A DNA stretch of 64,000 nucleotides, from contig JAAKBF010000053.1 of assembly GCA_012656075.1 (NCBI GenBank), forward strand, positions 372,001 through 436,000, read 5' to 3'. The notes below the pieces were generated by a model. It ran no database searches, had not been told where the DNA came from, and saw only the letters and a program-made list of their open reading frames with translations. The position numbers were made by a program, and so were the translations under genes. Every line of letters starts with the position of its first letter. The first letter of the stretch is position 1. The stretch comes from Phytophthora hibernalis. Taxonomy: Eukaryota > Oomycota > Peronosporomycetes > Peronosporales > Peronosporaceae. Below, piece by piece: positions 44,201-53,892 of the stretch.

Positions 44201-45564
44201 GAATGAGCCGAGAATTCTGCGCGTGATTGCATATATGGACACGCTCAAGTCAAAGCCAACGACGGAGTGCAAAGGTTGCCGGCGTGAACTGCACTTGCTG
44301 CTGATTCTACCCTGCGGTCATTTCTGCTGCCCCGATTGTGTAGAGAAGCGATACCAGGAGACAGGTCCGAGTTGTTGCCTCTGTCATGCGCCGTACTCTC
44401 GAGAGGGGTTCTACAAACTACAGCCTGGCATTCACCCAACAGCACTTGAAGATGACGACAAACGAGGGCAAAGAAAAAAATAGCCGTTGACAAGAAGCGA
44501 AAGCAAACAACTCAAAAGACCAAAAAGACCAAAAGGCTTGTGAATTATAAGCGAGATTATTGGAAGATTGAGTCAAGCTAGATTTTTTACATGGCGACTC
44601 GAGTTAGGGAGCTGAAGAAAGAGTTTTCGCAACGACGACAACGCGAGCTGAAAGTTATAATCTTCTCTCTGTATCGCGAAAGTATTTGGCGCACCAAATT
44701 AGCGTTCAATCAGCAAAACATCCCCACAGCAGATTTCATCGCACTCGTCAGCCCTCGCGAACGCATCAAGAACTTGAAGAAATTCCGCTCAGATCCAAAT
44801 TTGAACGTTCTTCTTCTTTCAAGCCTGGGCTCGCACGGCTTAGATCTCTCTTTGTCACGCACATCTTCTTGCTGGAAGAGATATGGGACAAATCCGTGGA
44901 GATGCAGGTTATTAGTCGAGCGCATCGAATGGGAGCTAGCGCTTCAGTGGTGGTTGAGCAGTTGTGGATGAGGGAAACTGTGGAGTGTCAACTAACATCG
45001 ATGAATCAGCATCTATTCAAGACTGAGCGATCGACCGAGGACAGAGAACCAACTCGAGAGGAGGTACAAGAAGCCTCAAGCGCCGACAAGAGCAGTTTCC
45101 AGAAGATGAAGTACAATTACATCCTGAACAATTTGCGCGTACTGGGAGATGACATTTGTGGAAAGGGGAACGAAGTTCGTTTCTCTGTCGTGGATGAAAG
45201 CGAGACTGTAATTCGCCAAGGAGTACACACCATTTCGGACTCAGGCAACGTGACTACAGTTTCTACCAAGCCTGTTTCTACCAAGCCAAGCACTGCACAG
45301 GGATGCGCTGCTCCAACAACCATTCCATCAGCATTGCCGTCTCCACCTAGAAGCAATCCGGCTTCTACACAAATCGCTCGACGAAAGCCGAGCCCTCCTG
45401 AAGTCATTGTGATCGACGATTCTTCTTCGGGCAAAGAACACAAAAGTGAAAGCGACAGTGAAGATGAAATTCGAGTGTCAACACTCAAGGCACGACGTAT
45501 CGGGGCAGTGAAACAGGAACCGGTGTACATCGAAATCAAGGACGAGGAAACAGAGTCGGAGTGA
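41283..45564 (+). pseudogene. SNF2/RING protein, degenerate paralog 1
   Basis: Homologous along its length to the gene at 58170-62150. Visible parts: an N-terminal domain ending CHVVGCKLHRW, a 12-copy minisatellite, the SNF2 ATPase (DEPGLGKT, DEGHK), two RING-type Cys clusters (near 43970 and 44270), the helicase C-terminal part (ISRAHRMGAS), and a conserved tail with a SUMO-interaction-like VIVIDD motif. Differences from copy 2: the F-box is absent, the RING module is duplicated, there are in-frame stops TGA 41529 and TAG 44579, and an 8-bp deletion near 42125 breaks the repeat frame. Several one-base shifts (near 42580, 43780, 44090, 44475, 44850) may be sequence errors. The in-frame stops and the 8-bp loss are not of that kind. 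Confidence 0.75.
41877..42252 (+). repeat. 30-bp minisatellite, about 12 copies, coding
   Basis: The unit AGTTCCTTCTCCTGCTAGAG plus TTCAAGCTCC encodes the decapeptide PSPARVQAPV. Copies differ at a few sites. One unit near 42121 lacks 8 bp, which breaks the frame and leads to a stop at 42146. Confidence 0.9.
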
Positions 45565-45691
45565 TGCAGCGACGCAAAAACGATCGTGATAGCTACCCCT
45601 CAATAATATTATTTGCATGAAAAATCTTAAAATTAATCGTTACCATTATTTTGAATTGTTTTTCTGGTACAGTTGCTACAAAACTCATCCC

Positions 45692-48600
45692 TTACTTCAC
45701 GCCCCACCACTTGAACGACGCTGGCAAGACGTACGCGCGAAGAAGGTCACTAGAGAACTGTCCAATGAAAATGAGGGTCATCGTTGCGAAAGCTACCACC
45801 GTAAGATGCCAGATCGAAAACACCTCCAACGTAGAAAGCGTCTCTGCGGCCACGAAGCTGAAAGGGTCCCGTTGAATCGTGTCGTAAACACTTCTCGGCA
45901 CGTCAACACACTCAATGACGAAGTCTTCGTCACGCTTTACAATGATACCCAATGAGTTCTGTGCGAGGGAAACAGCTAATAAGTATCATTTGTTGTTTGT
46001 ACGTTGGGGCACATCGATCATGCAAAGGCTTACCTTATCGGGCATGTGGCGGAATACATCGAAGGCAACATCGCCAGCGCTTAACCTGCACAAGATAAAC
46101 CACATACTACAGTTGGTACCAAGAAACACCATCAGCATGGTATGTGTCATCAGGAACGTACGAAATGAGAGCGTTGTCTTCATCCTCGGCTTCTTTAGCC
46201 AACGGTGGGAGGTTTTGCCTTCGAATCCAATCGGCGTTTAAGTACACCCACTTCAGAGCACGATTGACTTCAGTGCTAGATGTAAGCACTTGAGCCGGAT
46301 CCCTGTCGTACGCCGCCATCCACAAACAAAAAGACAATCGAATCAGAACCACAAAACAACTGCAGCAATTCTTCCTTCATAGTGCACTGACCTGGCTCCG
46401 ACGATTTTGGGCAGCACAAGCGTGACGGCTTCATACACGAGCGATCGGGCACGATTTCCCATCCGATGGCTGATGCTATGAGCTCGAGAGCGCACTCGTT
46501 GAAGAGTGTGGTCACGGAATGTACGCCTCAGGCTTGCGTGCAACCAAAATCGAGCCGACTCGGCTTTCAACATGTTGTTGATCTTGTGGCAAGTTGCTCG
46601 TGCCACCAACAGATCTTCGGCAGTCAAGAAATGTGCTACCTCAAACTGGACTTCGTACGGTAGGTTGAGAAAGGTACTATCCTTTTGCGAGCTACAACAT
46701 CACACGAGAAACAAAAACCATGTTAGACATTTTGTTCAGTCTTGTGATCAAGCACGGATCAACTTACTGTTGCGATAGTCTGGCTGATACACCTGCAACC
46801 AAACGGCGCTCTGCTTCAGCGACGTATTCCATTGTAAGCTCTCCACAAACGCATACCATGATTCCAGCCGTGGTACCAAATTGAACGGCAATCAAAAGAT
46901 CTCGGGGCCACAAAAATCCATACGATAGATACCAGCCACCACAGAGAGAGGCAATTTCCATCCATGACCGCCGCGTATGATTGGTAAAGTTCGTCTTGAA
47001 GTACAAAATCCGTTCCTGGAGGATCATGCCGACCTTGCGCGTAGGTTTCCAGATGACAAACATATCCCCAACAAGCGCGAAGATGACACCACTGGTGGTC
47101 GCGAGAACAAACGCCACCTCAATACTACGAAGGTGTGTGTAAATAATGTTAAACGCCACGGCTCCCACGAGGCCCAGCAAACTCATAACGGGGAGCGGGA
47201 GGATCTGCATTTTTTCCGCATCTTCCTTCTCGGCTCCTGTAAAAACGAAGGAACATCAGTGAGATAAATGATCGCGGATTTCGACGACTACTTTTCCTTA
47301 GTATACCGAATGAGTAAATTACTTACCATTCAGTGGCAGAGCTCGCGCACAGTTTCGTAGTTGCTCTCCACCAAGCGTGACAAGCATTCCAGAAAGAGTT
47401 CCCACTTGAACTGCAACCATCAGGTCGTGATAGATTGCATAGCTGCCGTATATAACACCCATGAAGCAGCCAAACTCGACAAAAGACCGGACCGGATACG
47501 CGTGCCAATTATGTTTTACGTTGATGAATCGGTCCTGCAAGATGACACCTGCCCATCGGGTTGGCTTAAACAGCACTAACATGTCGGCGAAACACAGGAA
47601 GGCGATCCCAGCAATGGTGGCCAGTAGCACAGTAACCTCAAGGCTGCGCATATTCTCGAAAATCCACTGAAACGTGCCTGATCCGATATACGCGAACAAG
47701 AGCATAACAGGGAGGGGCCGAGCGTGATTAGGCCCACTGATGTTATCGCATGGTGTTCCCATATGAGATATCGGTGCAGCAATTACATCCGCGTCGCTGA
47801 GCAAATTTCCTCCCCACGGAATAAGTTTCGCCCGATGCTTTCGGAAATACTCGCCCGAAAGCGTCACCGCGATTCAGAGAACGTGCCGAGTTGAAGTGCC
47901 AACACCAGGTCATCATACATGGCAAACGACCCACAGATGACTGCAAACCACGTGAAAAGCTCCAAGAACGAGCGCAGCGGCTCTAGTTGCCAATTCTCTT
48001 TGGCGTTCGTAACTCGGCATTGCAGTAGAATCCCCACTTCACGAGTTGGCTCCCACATGAGAAACAACTCACTCGCTGCCAAAAAGAAAATCCCGGCGAA
48101 TGATGCGAGACAAAATGCTGCCTCGATACTGTCAAAGTAGTGGTAGATTGACACGAGCGATACCATTGAAGCATACGTGATCAGGAACAAGCAAAATAGC
48201 AGTGCGCACGTTGCCGTTAATTGCATTCGTATGTGCGTACCAACTGTCAGGTGGAGGCGCGAGCATACCGAATGGCCACCAATGGATACCACAATACCCG
48301 ACAGTGCTGCGAGTGTGAGGGAGCTGAACACCGTGGACGATGCAGCAAATGTGCCAACAAAGACACCACCGAAGACAAGTATCTCGACGAACATGTGCAG
48401 CGGGAACACAACCCACTTGTTTTTGAATTGTTTCACACCAGTTTGAAGCAGAACTGCAGGGTGCAGCTCGTATGGCGCTGGGCTCGTCAAGTAGCCCACC
48501 GATGCAGAAATCACGACGTTAATGGCAGAATACTGAGAAAGTGACAGTGCGAGTTTGTCCTGGTTGATCACCGCGACAAAGGTTGAGCACATATCCAACG

Positions 48601-50191
48601 TTGACACCACCATTATGCTCACAAACGTCCACTTTACGCGTTTGTAAAAATGAGGGTATCGCTCTTTCACGCAGCTTAGCGCACGAGTGGGCCACGACTG
48701 CGCCACATTATTAAGACACCCTGCTCTCACTGCCGAAGAGTCCTCTTCTTGTAAAGGGTTGTGCACAGCACACGATATTTCTCTTAGCTCACCTTCTTCG
48801 TTCACCTCAATATCATCCCAACACTCTCGCGAAAATGCAATGCAGAAGGCCGACAGTCCACAAGAAAAACGACTCCATGAAGGCCATGAGAGACTTTAGA
48901 TGCAAAGAGTGTAATCCCGCTCACACAAATCTTGGCTCCCAGCCGTCTTCCGAAGCGTGCAACCTCCAAAATCGAAGGCTTTCGACCCGACAGAGCGAGG
49001 CCAGTGAGTGTAATGGCAGCCACGCAGATGAAGCACAGCATGAGTGCCAGTGAGCTAGAAGGCACATTTGCAGCCCGTACAATTGCCGCATGCACTTGGA
49101 CGAAAAAGTAGAACATCATCACAACCACTGGGATGAGCTTCACCCAGTGGTCAGCCGGCATCTCCACTGCTGGCTGCGGAGTTGGCGGGCTCACGAATCG
49201 CGGCCGGCTCGCCGAGGCTAGCAATTCGCTGCTGAGGATCAGTAGCGCACCACAGAACGTGCCCAGCTGCAGCGACAGCAGCATGTCCTTCGAGGTGCTG
49301 TAGTACAGCGTCGTGGCTCCAAACGTGCCCGTTACCTCGACAAGCGACCGTAGGGGTGCAGTTCCCAGTTCTTGCGCGCACCCACAATACGTCCCTGCAG
49401 CACAATCCCCGCTCGCCGCGTCGGAGCGCACAGCAGCAGCAACTCGCTGGCAATGATGAGCGACGCGCCCACCAGTGTAATCAGCAGGTAGTTGAACACC
49501 AACTGATCTACCGACTGGGACTGCTGCACGCCCACCACGTAGCCGTGCAGCGTGCGGCCCGTCTCCGAGATGATGTACCCCACACACGCGTACGAGAGCG
49601 TCACCTTGAGCCAGAGCATGCCGCCGATGCCGCGCATCTGCTGCGGGTCCAGCCGCGTCTCCAGCAAGTGAAGGTAGGCCGCCAGCAGGTCGCTCACGCA
49701 GGCCAGCACCATGGCGGCCAGCGCGCCGGCGCCAACCGCGATCCAGCTCGAGCGCGAGGCGAAGTACAGTGACAGGACGCTCGCCATCCACGTGCAGACC
49801 TCGAGGAACAGTCGGCGCTTTTCTCGGGGCCACGCGCGCGGACTGGAGCGGGCCAGCAGCAGCTCGCCCAGCTTCTGGGCCTTGCAGCTCCCCGGCAGCG
49901 CCCGAAGCGCGTGGCAGACGCTCAAGTGGCAGACGCCGGCGCTGGCCACCAGCAGGATGCCGCCCACCAGGTCGTGCACGCGCGGCGGCAGCTCCCCACG
50001 GAGCAGCGCGAGCCACGAGGCCAGCGCCAGGAACCCTTCGAGTGCCAGGACGCCGTGGCTCTGGGAGCGCGCGCCTTGGAGCTGCGCGGGGGAGGAGGCG
50101 CCAGCAGCAAGGCTGAGAGCAGCAGGTCGCCCAGCTCATACGTGGGGGCGCTACGGTCGCTCGCCTTGGGCCACGGCGCTGCGGCGCGCAT
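45692..50191 (-). CDS. Polytopic membrane protein of internal repeats with C-terminal F-box
   Basis: The start is ATG 50191. Exons: 50191-47327, 47236-46768, 46691-46392, 46302-46162, 46085-46034 and 45958-45692; all five introns keep phase. The body is about six copies of a module of about 150 residues: TM pair, PTR-x-x-G-x-x-LQ signature (PTRRAGIVLQ, PTREVGILLQ, PTRWAGVILQ, PTRKVGMILQ), an N-W-x-x-x-P-x-R-S loop, then a TM pair ending D-L-x-x-A-V-Q-x-G-T. After the last module the 46767-46692 intron joins it to an F-box (NLPYEVQFEVAHFLTAEDLL, then ARATCHKINNMLKAE...FWLH), a charged linker and a final TM helix. Missing bases near 50075, 49340, 48830 and 47872 are inferred. I do not recognise the repeat family. 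Confidence 0.75.
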
Positions 50192-50893
50192 AGCAGGAGT
50201 GATGGTCGCCAGCGTGGAAGCTTCCTTCTGCTGCGGAGACGTCAACTTCCGCACTGAGCTTGGTACGCAGGATGCGCGGAGGTTTAGCTGACGTTAAATC
50301 TGATAGTGGAGCTGTTCGGGGAGCTGCTGGGATATGAAATAAGGATGGAATTGTGGGAGGAATTAGCTGAGGGGAGAAAAAGCCTGACGACGCAATCCTC
50401 GCGATATGTCGCCGACGTCCGCCAGAGGAAACCTGAGAGGCGGCACGTGACTCATTCGGTGTGAGTGGTGCCCTTCGTCACCATGACTCTCGCTCTCGGT
50501 GAGCCCTGCTGCGAATGCATAGCCTGAGCTCAAGGCTGAGACCAGGCGACGGCGCCGTTGAGATTGTTGTTGGTGCAGCGGGCAAAGACCGAGGAACACG
50601 CTGTTCGCAAGCAGACCGATGGAGTGGGTGACCGTCTCAATTGCAACGTACTACATATCGAGGCTGCCATTTGAGCATGAGAGCGTGTGGCTTTGAGGGT
50701 GGTCTGAATCGGCCACTAAGTAGATACTGTACGGAACAACTCACGTTAAGCTTACTAAAAATCTTTCATTGCTTTAGCCCCCCTCTCCTCCATCCTTCTC
50801 GATGGTAGCAGGATCAACGAGAGGGGGACAGGAAAAGACACTCGATACGTCAAAGAAGAGGAAGATCCACACGCAGACGGAGGAGCGTGAAGC
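50192..50893. other. Intergenic, 0.7 kb
   Basis: Nothing is recognised. It contains a polypyrimidine tract near 50775 and no repeats of note. Confidence 0.35.
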
Positions 50894-51185
50894 TTAGGCC
50901 AACTCGACGCTCTTGCCGCTGGCCTTGGACCACTTGAGCAGCGCCTCCAGCATCACGTTAGCGTCGGCGTCGCCCTCCACCAGGATCTGCTGCTTCTCCA
51001 CGTCGCACTTGACGTCCGTCACGCCTGAGGAGAGGAAAAGGACGTCATCGTTAGACTACCGGTAGACCGCTCACTACGCACAGAAAGAGAGGGAACGCAC
51101 CGTCGATCTTGGTCAGGATGCGCGTGCAGGCACTGGAGCAGCCGTCGCACGTCATGCCCACCTTGAACTCGGTCACCTTAACCAT
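50894..51185 (-). CDS. ATX1: ATX1-type copper chaperone
   Basis: Two exons, 51185-51101 and 51024-50894, give a 71-residue HMA-domain protein. The metal site is MTCDGCSSAC (MxCxxC), followed by ILTKIDG, VTDVKCDVEKQQILVEG and a Lys-rich end. ATX1 proteins carry Cu(I) to P-type ATPases of the secretory pathway. The length is typical and the frame is clean. ATG 51185 is the only ATG in frame; upstream extension uses non-ATG codons. The intron contains a TACCGGTA palindrome (51057). Confidence 0.92.
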
Positions 51186-51766
51186 TTGTCTTGCTGGGGA
51201 GATCTGCTGCTTGCTCGGCGAATTGAGTTGTGCGTTGACGAACTTCGCCGTCGGACGAACACGTGCCACAAGGGAAGAGTACAGTCGATGTTGTTACCTT
51301 TGATATTTGTATTCAGAGGGGTATTCAGTTTAACATTCTGGCTGGACTTAGTAATTGATCTTTCATATTCTAGTTATGGGGATATCGGTTATAGCCTATT
51401 TGAAAGCGGTAACTGTAATACATGTACGTCATGTCGAGACGACGATCTTGTATTACACAAGTTGTAAAGGGCATCCTGTGCTATTGTTGACAGGGAGTAG
51501 TTGAAGTGGGCGTTAAAGATCGTAGGGTGGACCTACAAAATACAGCTCTTGCACGCGCATTGAAATGTGCTGTTTACCATGCTCGGATAAGCGAGATAGA
51601 ACGAAAAAGAAGACCCATCGCAGCTCGTCAAACGCAAATACAAACTGCTATTAATAAGCTTAACGTAGGAAGCACAAATCTTTAAGCTGTGAATTTTCAA
51701 AGTTGTTTGCCATCTTACATGTAGTTTCTGCTGTCATCGGCTCCGACAGCGATGCCATGTTGCTCT
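51186..51766. other. Intergenic, 0.6 kb
   Basis: No gene. TACATGTA occurs at 51419 and 51716. Confidence 0.4.
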
Positions 51767-52897
51767 TTAAGGCTTGAAGTTGCTCAAGGTGGTGTACCCT
51801 TCGTCGCCCTTGGAAGGGTCCCAAAAGTACTCGTACTCCAGCATCGGGGTGAGAGGCAAGTCGTTCTGGAAACGGTCCACAAGGTCCGGGTTTGCCATGA
51901 ACATCCGCGCAAAGCCCACCAGATCAGCCGACCCACTTCGAAGGACACCTTCCGCGATGTCCCTCGAATATCCTTTGTTGGCGATGACAGTTCCCTTGAA
52001 GGCTGTCTTAGCATCAAACGTAGTTAAGGGGCGGCACTTCCCATGGTAGACCGCATCTGCTCCAACACCCTCCCAGCCGTCGAGGATAGCCAAGTACGCC
52101 AATCCGTGCTCCGCAAGGCGCTCGTACACATACGTGAACATTTCGGCGTTGTCGACACTTCCCATGCCGCCGTATGGGCTGTTTGGTGCAGTGCGTACAG
52201 CAATGCGATCAGCTGAGTACACCGTCTTCACGGCCTCGATGACCTCGTGCAAAAATCGATAGCGATTCTCGAACGAGCAGCCGTACTGGTCTGTGCGTTG
52301 GTTTGTGCAGGACTGAAGGAACTGGTCGATCAAATAGCCACCCGCAGCATGCACCTCGATGCCGTCGAAGCCCACTGCTTTCGCTCGTTCGGCGCACTTG
52401 CGCCACTGTTCCACAACGTCCGGAATCTCGTTGAGTGTCAGTGCACGGGCTCGTTCGTAGCCTGCATGATCTCCATTGACATCGCGTGTCCTTCCGGTCT
52501 CATACAGCGTAGAAGAAGACGACACCACCTCGTTGGTGGCATGAAACGAAGGGTGCGACTGACGCCCCATGTGCCAGAGCTGCACGAAGATTTTGCCTCC
52601 TTTCTTGTGCACACGGTCGACAACCACCTTCCAGCCTTTAACGTGCTCGTCAGTGTACAGCGCTGGAGATCCGTACCAGCCGAAAGCCTGTTCGGAAATG
52701 GCACACGCTTCCGTGACAATGAGACCAGCCGTGGCGCGCTGCTCATAGTAGACAGCGTTGAGCTCCGTAGGTACGTGGGTGTCAATGTCGCTGCGAGCAC
52801 GAGTGGCAGGACCGTACACGATGCGGTTCTTGAGTTCAAGGCCGTCCCCGAGGCGCAGAGGCATGAAAAGCTGGTAGTTGGTAGTCCTGGAGACCAT
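51767..52897 (-). CDS. Old yellow enzyme-family FMN oxidoreductase
   Basis: The start is ATG 52897 (MVSRTTNYQLFMPLRLGDGL); 376 residues in one unbroken exon. Family landmarks: LKNRIVYGPATRARS, VQLWHMGRQSHPSF, DGIEVHAAGGYLIDQFL, TNQRTDQYGCSFENRYRF and the phosphate-binding LVGFARMFMANPDLV. These enzymes use FMN and NADPH to reduce activated alkenes, including oxylipins. In the substrate-binding H-x-x-(H/N)-G-Y motif the second polar residue is Gly (HAAGGY), which should alter anchoring of the substrate carbonyl; the proton-donor Tyr is kept. A 28-bp direct repeat lies upstream. Confidence 0.9.
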   Translation of the reverse strand: MVSRTTNYQLFMPLRLGDGLELKNRIVYGPATRARSDIDTHVPTELNAVYYEQRATAGLIVTEACAISEQAFGWYGSPALYTDEHVKGWKVVVDRVHKKGGKIFVQLWHMGRQSHPSFHATNEVVSSSSTLYETGRTRDVNGDHAGYERARALTLNEIPDVVEQWRKCAERAKAVGFDGIEVHAAGGYLIDQFLQSCTNQRTDQYGCSFENRYRFLHEVIEAVKTVYSADRIAVRTAPNSPYGGMGSVDNAEMFTYVYERLAEHGLAYLAILDGWEGVGADAVYHGKCRPLTTFDAKTAFKGTVIANKGYSRDIAEGVLRSGSADLVGFARMFMANPDLVDRFQNDLPLTPMLEYEYFWDPSKGDEGYTTLSNFKP

Positions 52898-52990
52898 CTT
52901 GGAGTGGAGTGAAGGTTGTTCGGAAGCTTGGCAATTGCAAAGTGAACTCTCGAGTGAAAGTCCTTCGTTCACCGACAGGTAGGAAGTGTT

Positions 52991-53088
52991 TCTGACCTAA
53001 GCATGGCGTTTGCGTCAGGCATGCTCGGAAGCAGCGCGAGTGCCGTGGGTCTGAAGGAGTTCTGACCTAAACATGTCGCTTGCGTCAG
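52991..53088. promoter_or_regulatory. 28-bp direct repeat upstream of the old yellow enzyme gene
   Basis: Two copies, 52991-53018 and 53061-53088, each start TCTGACCTAA and end TTGCGTCAG, with four mismatches. On the gene's strand each gives CTGACGCAA, a bZIP half-site-like TGACGCA. They lie 94 and 164 bp upstream of the ATG. Confidence 0.5.
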
Positions 53089-53135
53089 AATGGAGTTGGA
53101 AGCTATTGGTATCCCACCCAACCGCATAAAAATAA

Positions 53136-53271
53136 CCCCTCTAGCCCCGCGAATAAGGGCAAAAGTTATCCTGTACAATACATGAAAACCAAATTTCTTG
53201 GGCTTACTATTTGCGGAGTTTTTCATTCTCACAATCCTGTATCGTTATCTATCTTGTGCAGTACAGGATAA
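53136..53271. mobile_element. MITE-like remnant at the left edge of the transposon island
   Basis: TTATCCTGTAC (53166) and GTACAGGATAA (53261) form an 11-bp inverted repeat about 106 bp apart. Just outside lies CCCCTCTAGCCCCGCG (53136-53151), whose reverse complement recurs at 58092-58107 beside another TATCCTGTA. Confidence 0.5.
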
Positions 53272-53741
53272 GCGCATGAGAGGTCACGCTCATATACTGT
53301 ATTTACCGATTGGGGAGATGGGGTTGTAGACAAAAATCTGACAAATCAACAAATACATTCTAACAATTGCTTTTCTAAATGCACGCCGTCCATATCGTCA
53401 CGTCTCCGACCGTCAGTGCAACTCCGACCAGCATCCGACGCATCGCAAAATTTTATATCACACCAGATTGTGGAGGTTTCGTAAAAATACATCCTCTCAA
53501 ATGATTGGCTCCTTGATAGGTGGTATACGTAATTATGCCTCGTAAATGAGTGGCGCACGTGCAATTTTACTGCGCCATTTTGCCCTGTGAGCTCAGTGCT
53601 CGATTGACCACCCGGCGCGGTGAATTGAGGGGGTGTACCGAGCATCGGTCACCTTAGAGGGTTTGTCGCGGCCACGGAGAACTGTGAATCAACATTAATT
53701 CCCCGTCGAGCACTACCCCTGCGAGGTTGTTGTCTAACCCC

Positions 53742-53805
53742 ACCGATGTAGCTCAATGGAAGAGCTCCCGAAAGGGAAGAAGGTGGTTCGATTCCGCCCA
53801 TCGGT
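53742..53805 (+). ncRNA. tRNA-like Pol III unit with reduced anticodon arm
   Basis: The 7-bp acceptor stem is perfect (ACCGATG/CATCGGT). The D-arm (GCTC-AATGGAA-GAGC) and T-arm (GGTGG-TTCGATT-CCGCC) are intact. The A box (TAGCTCAATGG) and B box (GGTTCGATTCC) match consensus, and a TTTT terminator follows at 53809. Where the 17-nt anticodon arm and variable loop should be there are only 16 nt, with CCC-GAAA-GGG closing as a tetraloop hairpin. It cannot decode as a normal tRNA. It may be a tRNA pseudogene, a SINE head, or a small structured RNA. Confidence 0.65.
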
Positions 53806-53892
53806 AAATTTTCTATGCTCGAATGACTGCTGCAGACCTGACATCAACGGAATCACCGACTACAAGGACGTGGGAAAGAAGATCGTGTTGCG

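Noticed and set aside
41529..44581. Stop-codon reassignment
   Set aside because: TGA and TAG end many clear genes here (PSF3, LUC7, TAF11, ATX1). The two in-frame stops are confined to the degenerate SNF2 copy.
48802..50139. Long minus frame read from its first codon as one Arg/Ala/Gly-rich protein
   Set aside because: Its first half is out of frame with the TM module sequence. Only the part after about 49340 continues the real protein.
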